Source of the DNA: Saccoglossus kowalevskii
Lineage: Eukaryota > Hemichordata > Enteropneusta > Harrimaniidae
Length of the DNA stretch: 26,019 nt
Reading direction: 5' to 3'
Assembly: GCF_000003605.2 (NCBI RefSeq)
Contig: NW_003157232.1
Coordinates: forward strand, 161,032 to 187,050
A program made the position numbers and the translations under genes. Of the stretch, positions 21,701 to 26,019 are shown piece by piece. How positions within the stretch are numbered: the stretch's first letter is position 1; each line of letters starts with the position of its first letter. Below the pieces are notes generated by a model that was given only the letters and a program-made list of their open reading frames with translations, had not been told where the DNA came from and did no database searches.

Positions 21701-23807
21701 GTTTTATTTATTTTTCCTGAACAAATGGTTCATGTTTCCAAAATTTTGCGATTGTATACGTATGCAGTCCGTTTTTGTGCAACAACAGTGAAAAAGTGCC
21801 GCATGATTCAGTGAAAATTAAAATACGGAAATAATAGAATCTGTGCGTCCGTACCACAACTTAGTGGCGACGACCGGAACGACGTTATTTTCGATCATTA
21901 ACATCGATGTGCTCCGGAAACAATCACTGAGAAAACGAGACAATTGTGAATTCTCACTTTGGGGGCGATTATTTCGTGTTTAGCAACTTACTTCAAAATC
22001 AGTTATTTGGAACATCGACATAAAAACAGGACATCGGTCGCTGTTTCGTTACTGTTACAACTCGATTTATCGAGAGTTTTTCATAATCATGTCAAGTTTT
22101 CCAACTGCCCTCTTGATAACGCATAGTGACGTAACTAATTATAAACAGCGATTATGCAAAATTTGTTTCCTGGCATATAGGTAGCAAGGAATGTTATACA
22201 TTCCTGTTTTTTGGGGTTGTATTTGCAAAGAGCCACAAAGTAGGGTGGATAATACATAGCTTTAATAGAACTTGAGTTTGGTTTTGCTCTGGTATATATA
22301 TGCAATGACTGTGTTATGATTTTTCATAGAGTGGGTGACGCAAATCTATATAAAATTGAATCATCAACGACTAAAGGAATTTCACTCCTATATGTGTAAA
22401 GGATTGAAAGACATTGGAATAAAGATTCTTGAAAAACCTTCCGGCCTCTTTGTATGGGCAGACTTTCGACAGGTATATTTACAATTTCAAATATGTCATA
22501 TATAATACACCATATATAAATCTGATAAGGTCGTATTCGAGGGGATAACACATCTTAGTTTAGATTGACAGTTCTTTCTTTTGTGCACATGTACATTACA
22601 TAAACTCTTATTCATTATTCTCTTGTTAATTATTTCAGAAATCTGATAGCATAAATAAAATATATTTATGTGTAGAATTGTATAGAAGAGATTCGGGTGA
22701 TAGAGATAACGGAGGCGAGATAACAGTGGCTTGAGGAAGTAACGAGGTTTATTACACTAACATAAAACAGCATCTGACAAGTACAAGGACAAATTCTCAA
22801 TTTATAGGGGAATGGTGCATTCTTGAATTTAGGTGGGAAGAGGATATATTACATGTTTGTAATAGGTCAATAGGGAAGAGATCTGATTGGCTAAATTATA
22901 TGCGTTGTGATAGGCTGAATCTTTTGTATGCAGAATCCAAAAGTTGCATGAAGCTCGAGTGCTTATAATGATTCCTGATAATTTATCATTTTTCCGTAAA
23001 TATTGTTTTGTTTACAGTTTATAAACCCATCAACATTTGAAGGCGAATTTAACTTGTATAACGAGTTTTTGGACAACAAGGTTTATTTGCTTCCCGGAGA
23101 GGGATTATTTTGCTGTGAACCAGGGTGGTTCAGGATAATATTTTCTGTATCTAAAGATGAAATAGATCAAGGTATGTCAAAAATTACAATCTATGAATAT
23201 GGAATCCTATCAGTGCAGACGATGCTCCTAAGCTAATTCTGGGCAGCACTGCTATGACAGCAAGGAACAGCAAATTCGGTGAAACTCGCTGTAATTTATT
23301 TACAAGTTGAAAGGAGTCGTAAATGTAAGTACGACAAAAGTTATCAAAATCAAACGGTATCTAATGTTTGGGGCTAGAGTATGTATCTACTTTAAATATA
23401 AATGACAAAAGTCTGTGGTCAAAATATGACATATTTGAATGATTTTTTCATGCAATAACTGCAATATTTGCTTTTTGTGTATTGAATATGTGTTTCTAAT
23501 ATAGTGAATTCAGTATTTGTATTCATGCCTCCAATACCCTCAGTACACACGAATTCTTTCTATGCGTTGTTTGATTTAGGTTTATACTGAGATATTTAGC
23601 CCCGTGAACAGAGTAAGCAGACAGTGTGTACATTGTAGTCTATAACTGGTGACGTCATATTAATTCATTCTTGCAATCTAACATATATATTTATCCATTC
23701 ACTTGTCAGCCCTGGAAAGGATTGCTACTGTTATTAATAAACGAAGATCAAAAGAATACATTCAAAGTGCTATTTCCGAAATCAGCTCTATAAACCCCAA
23801 GACATAA
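18741..23807 (+). CDS. ACCS: ACC synthase-like PLP enzyme (animal ACCS family), 12 exons, complete
   Basis: Exons: 18741-18908, 19028-19087, 19299-19442, 19565-19631, 20240-20337, 20477-20551, 20715-20815, 20958-21093, 21176-21317, 22330-22472, 23018-23171, 23710-23807 (TAA). All junctions are GT-AG with matching phases and give 461 residues, near the roughly 500 of vertebrate ACCS. An in-frame TAG at 18720 precedes the first Met. Fold-type I aminotransferase motifs appear in order: AEN (65-67), NGGGS (129-133), PTPFY (152-156), NPNNPLG (215-221, Asn218), DEIY (246-249, Asp246/Tyr249), GFSKDF with Schiff-base Lys283, SGLR (Arg291), and WFR with substrate Arg417. Strings such as MLSVF, LPDPDRTH and FLDNKV are typical of animal ACCS rather than plant enzymes. 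Plant homologues make the ethylene precursor from S-adenosylmethionine; animal members are reported to lack that activity, so the substrate is unknown. Ala96 replaces the plant active-site Tyr. The C-terminal 30 residues are divergent. ACCSL is the alternative name. Confidence 0.9.
19632..20239. other. Intron 4 of the ACCS-like gene
   Basis: A 608-base intron with phase 1 boundaries (CCAGGAG|GTATGT and GAGCCAG|ACG). It includes an imperfect palindrome GGTATAGCATATACGC then TATATACC near 19741. The minus-strand frame 20147-20332 is only the shadow of exon 5. No mobile element or RNA is recognised. Confidence 0.5.
21318..22329. other. Intron 9 of the ACCS-like gene, largest of the gene
   Basis: A 1012-base intron with clear ends (GACAAAG|GTGAGA and TTTTCATAG|AGTGG). 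The middle (about 21600-22000) is richer in GC and CG than the ends and may be an old insertion, but I found no terminal repeats or flanking duplication. The word AGGTAGCGAG at 21402 resembles the end of the TTAA element further downstream for only about ten bases and then diverges. Confidence 0.4.
22675..22945 (-). mobile_element. LTR-like insertion in intron 10 of ACCS-like gene (minus orientation)
   Basis: Read on the minus strand, elements are ordered as in an LTR promoter: a CCAAT box AGCCAATCAG (plus 22883-22892), a TATA box CCCCTATAAA (plus 22801-22810), then AATAAA (plus TTTATT, 22748-22753) about 50 bases further, and a pyrimidine-rich tail with TTATCTCGCCTCCG. Exact ends and target duplication could not be fixed, so coordinates are approximate. 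It sits wholly inside the 22473-23017 intron, opposite in orientation to the host gene, and leaves the splice sites intact. No internal protein remains, so a solo LTR is the best reading. Confidence 0.45.
23172..23709. other. Intron 11 of the ACCS-like gene
   Basis: A 538-base AT-rich intron between CAAG|GTATGT and CTTGTCAG|CC. The open frame starting at 23003 runs past the exon into it and is not real coding beyond 23171. Nothing else is seen. Confidence 0.6.
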
Positions 23808-23889
23808 GCATGAATACGTCAGATACCGTCGTTTTATTTTAAATTGTCTGCAATTTTTGTACAGTCCTCGTAACTTTTGTTTTATGTTT

Positions 23890-23895
23890 ATTAAA
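23890..23895 (+). promoter_or_regulatory. Candidate poly(A) signal (ATTAAA) of ACCS-like gene
   Basis: ATTAAA, the commonest variant signal, lies 83 bases after the stop codon. No AATAAA occurs closer to the stop. The 3' UTR would be short, about 100 bases. Confidence 0.4.
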
Positions 23896-24122
23896 CTCCC
23901 ACCTAAACCGTGACAAAAACCATTAGTTTGATGTTCTTTTTTTAGGATTTAGCAAAGCCATGGTGGCATTCACATAACATGTTTCAGCCTGATAGTAAAT
24001 TTTCTATCTGATCATTTATATTTACACAATTTATTCTGTACAGAGCATGTGATTCAACCTCAGTTATCTCATTTATTGGCACAATGGCCTCTGTGTAACA
24101 GTGTAATGCCTGCTTATTAATA

Positions 24123-25050
24123 TTAAGGTAGCGGGACTATTATTTGCATACTTGTTTTCATCTTCTAATTGTGACTAAATGACTACAAATAGACCCGGGA
24201 AAGTATATATTTTTAGAATCGCCAGACTTCAAGCTTTTCACAAGTGTATTTTGCATGCCCGTATCTGCATTCTACGACGCGTTACTCAATCAAAGGTGAA
24301 AAATTACTTTTTCTGTAAAAAAAAATAATTACGCATTTATGCTGGCGATAAGAAGTATTTTTTTCACTTTTTCTAGTTGTTCAATAGTCTGGTAAATTGA
24401 ATGTGTCTGGTCAGTTTTATTCAAGCAACGCGTTTTAAAAAATAGTGTGCTGAATTTCAATTACTGTTTTAGTCACATTGCCCCCAACTCAAACCACAAC
24501 TCGTCGATGAAATAGTTTGTCTGGACACATTCAAGTTCCTCTCATTGTCACCTTAAAACTGTGAAAATTTGGTGTTAATCCGACGACAATAGGTATACGT
24601 TATTTTTTGTTAAAGACCTTGTATTTTGAAAAACATAAACTCCTAGAAAACGTCCACGAAGTAACAGCAAATATTTTCAAGCTTGTTTATCGGCACAATC
24701 AATTTGTTTTCCCATCAATGACTAATCTGTGAAACAAACACCTGGGGCGGAGACAAACCACTCAAATGTTTGGAAACACTCATTGTGTGTCAGATAGCAA
24801 CTGATAACACATCCTAACATTGCTTTGTCTTGAGTTTATCATTGAAACTTATAGGCACACAGATTAAACCTGTGTTGTTGATTTTGGAAAACACTACTGA
24901 GGCTTCAGAAAATATACATTTTAACCAACTTACATGACATTCTATGTTATGTTGACTTTATCATATGAAAGTTTATAGTGCATTTCATCAATTAATAAAT
25001 AAATGTGAAAATCGTAATTTTCAACACAAATAATAGTCTCGCTACCTTAA
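24123..25050. mobile_element. Non-autonomous DNA element with 20-bp inverted ends and TTAA flanks
   Basis: The left end GGTAGCGGGACTATTATTTG (24127-24146) is the inverse of the right end CAAATAATAGTCTCGCTACC (25027-25046) with one mismatch. TTAA sits directly outside both (24123-24126 and 25047-25050), which fits the TTAA target duplication of piggyBac or Kolobok transposons. TTAA is its own reverse complement, so it could instead be part of the ends. The 920-bp interior is AT-rich and encodes no transposase, so the copy would need enzyme from elsewhere. An internal inverted pair, TTGAATGTGTC (about 24397) and GACACATTCAA (about 24523), is also present. A second copy begins at 25985. Confidence 0.8.
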
Positions 25051-25364
25051 GAGGAGCACTCACAGAACTCACGCTGGACAGGTTTTTTTCACTGCTGCAA
25101 TGGGAGAGACAAGACGATAGTACTGGAAAGGAAATGTACACATACACGAATAAATCTAGGAGTCTTGCTTGCAGAGGAACGCTGTTATTCTGGAGGGCAC
25201 CGCTGAAAGCAAGAGATCGCAGAGCAGTTCATACAAGTTTCAGAGAATGATGGTTGTAGCCTGTATCACTTGTCTCACAATATCGTATTGTATATAGAAT
25301 AAAGGCGCTGGCGCTCTGGATAAAGTGCTGATATAATGATATCTTTGCCGGTTACTTGGTATGT
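25051..25364. other. GC-richer segment between elements, no gene supported
   Basis: It follows the right TTAA of the element. The 81-codon frame 25005-25250 begins inside the element end and has no recognisable motif, so it is not called. AATAAA occurs at 25299 in GAATAAAGGCGCTGG, so a transcript end is possible but unsupported. Confidence 0.3.
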
Positions 25365-25458
25365 CACTCTCCACACAGAAGGCGCTCGCTCCCAGCATGT
25401 TTAACGCTTGTGACAGCGTGAATCATGCTGGAAACGAGCGCCCTCTGTGTGGAGCGTG
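25365..25458. repeat. Strong hairpin, 31-bp arms at 28/31 identity plus inner stem
   Basis: The left arm 25369-25399 (begins CTCCACACAG, ends CCCAGCATG) pairs with the right arm 25424-25454 (begins CATGCTGG, ends CTGTGTGGAG) at 28 of 31 positions. The stem extends outward by CAC/GTG (25365-25367 with 25456-25458) after one mismatch. The 24-base loop contains an inner stem ACGCT (25404-25408) with AGCGT (25415-25419). The size and few internal mismatches resemble a microRNA precursor, and a foldback element is the main alternative. The arms are much more GC-rich than the surroundings. Expression cannot be judged from sequence. Confidence 0.85.
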
Positions 25459-25980
25459 TTGATATGTGTCAAAGAAAGTGGTCTCCAATGAATATAACAG
25501 GGTTTTATACACATAGTATTTTCATGCAGGATGAGATCTCGTGGGCATGCTGAATTCTGACACCATGTAGTGTTATAAGATGACCAAGATCACTTCAAGG
25601 ATATATGTGAATATCCACATTTATTATGGCAGCCAACAATTAATATCACCGTCCTAGTATACCAGCAAAAAACCCAATTGCAATTATTATGAGTATATCT
25701 TTTGAGCTCATGTATTGATTAACTATTTAAAATACAGTTTTGTGTATATAGCTCTGTAAGTTTTTGTATGTGAACTTTGTACATAGACTGGACATAACAA
25801 CGTCGTGTATTTTGGCAACCAATTTCGATATTCAAAACATAATGCATAAATATAGTTGAGAAATAATTTATTTATGTACTTGCATTTAGTTGTATCTTAT
25901 CATATGTTGAATCAATTATAATCAGTATTTGGCAATTAAGGTCAAATCCAGGTCCAGGGCTATTATTAATTAAACTACAT
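25459..25980. other. Intergenic, AT-rich, nothing recognised
   Basis: The sequence between the hairpin and the second TTAA-element end has no open frame of note, no recognisable RNA and no repeat that I could match elsewhere in the window. Confidence 0.5.
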
Positions 25981-26019
25981 TTAAGGTAGCGAGACTATTA
26001 TTTGCATACTTGTTTTCAT
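25981..26019. mobile_element. Left end of a second TTAA element copy, cut by window edge
   Basis: TTAA (25981-25984) is followed by 35 bases (25985-26019) that match the left end of the element at 24127 at 34 of 35 positions, beyond the inverted terminal repeat itself. It has the same orientation as the first copy. The rest lies outside the window. Confidence 0.8.

Noticed and set aside
21402-22200. AGGTAGCGAG and AGGTAGCAAG words in intron 9 as ends of another TTAA element
   Set aside because: The match to the element end is only about ten bases, the two words point the same way, and there are no TTAA flanks.
25005-25250. 81-codon frame at the right end of the TTAA element
   Set aside because: It begins inside the element's terminal repeat, crosses the insertion boundary and shows no motif, so it is unlikely to be a real gene.
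1-26019. CRISPR array, phage or bacterial defence genes, tRNA or rRNA genes
   Set aside because: The window is intron-bearing animal DNA. No regularly spaced short repeats, operon-like gene packing or recognisable tRNA/rRNA sequence was seen. No wholly new multi-gene system is visible either.

Overview
The window looks like AT-rich nuclear DNA from an animal, most likely a marine invertebrate and possibly a deuterostome such as a hemichordate. That organism guess is inference from three things: the spliced gene structures with GT-AG introns, the families present, and many diverged mobile-element remnants. There is no bacterial, CRISPR, phage or operon signal. Three protein-coding genes can be supported.

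Gene 1 (plus strand, 578-5649; the 5' end lies outside the window) is the C-terminal part of a doublecortin-domain protein of the DCDC1 type. Eleven exons can be assembled with consistent splice phases. One A-run at 1940-1945 is one base too long for the frame and creates a stop inside the first doublecortin domain. A three-unit tandem repeat (1 to about 381) precedes the first visible exon. Poly(A) signals follow at 5906-5957 and 7296.

The stretch 5650-13190 has no convincing gene. It holds a diverged inverted repeat (cores 7925-7988 and 10610-10673), a solo-LTR-like insertion with a flanking duplication (9029-9313), and a GC-richer, possibly LTR-derived block (about 9322-9957).

Gene 2 (minus strand, 13191-14525) is an intact, single-exon, type II membrane glycosyltransferase of the beta-1,3-galactosyltransferase family (GT31). 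About 4.2 kb of apparently non-coding DNA separates it from gene 3.

Gene 3 (plus strand, 18741-23807) is a complete 12-exon, 461-residue animal homologue of 1-aminocyclopropane-1-carboxylate synthase (ACCS-like, fold-type I PLP enzyme). The cofactor-binding residues are kept, but the residue aligned with Tyr85 of plant ACC synthase is alanine. Intron 10 holds an LTR-like insertion.

Downstream of gene 3 are a 920-bp element with 20-bp inverted ends and TTAA flanks (24127-25046), the start of a second copy at the window edge (25985), and a strong hairpin of about 94 nt (25365-25458). The three genes have unrelated functions: cytoskeletal, Golgi glycosylation and PLP metabolism. Nothing suggests they act together. 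DCDC1 and ACCS both lie on the short arm of human chromosome 11, so the linkage may be old.
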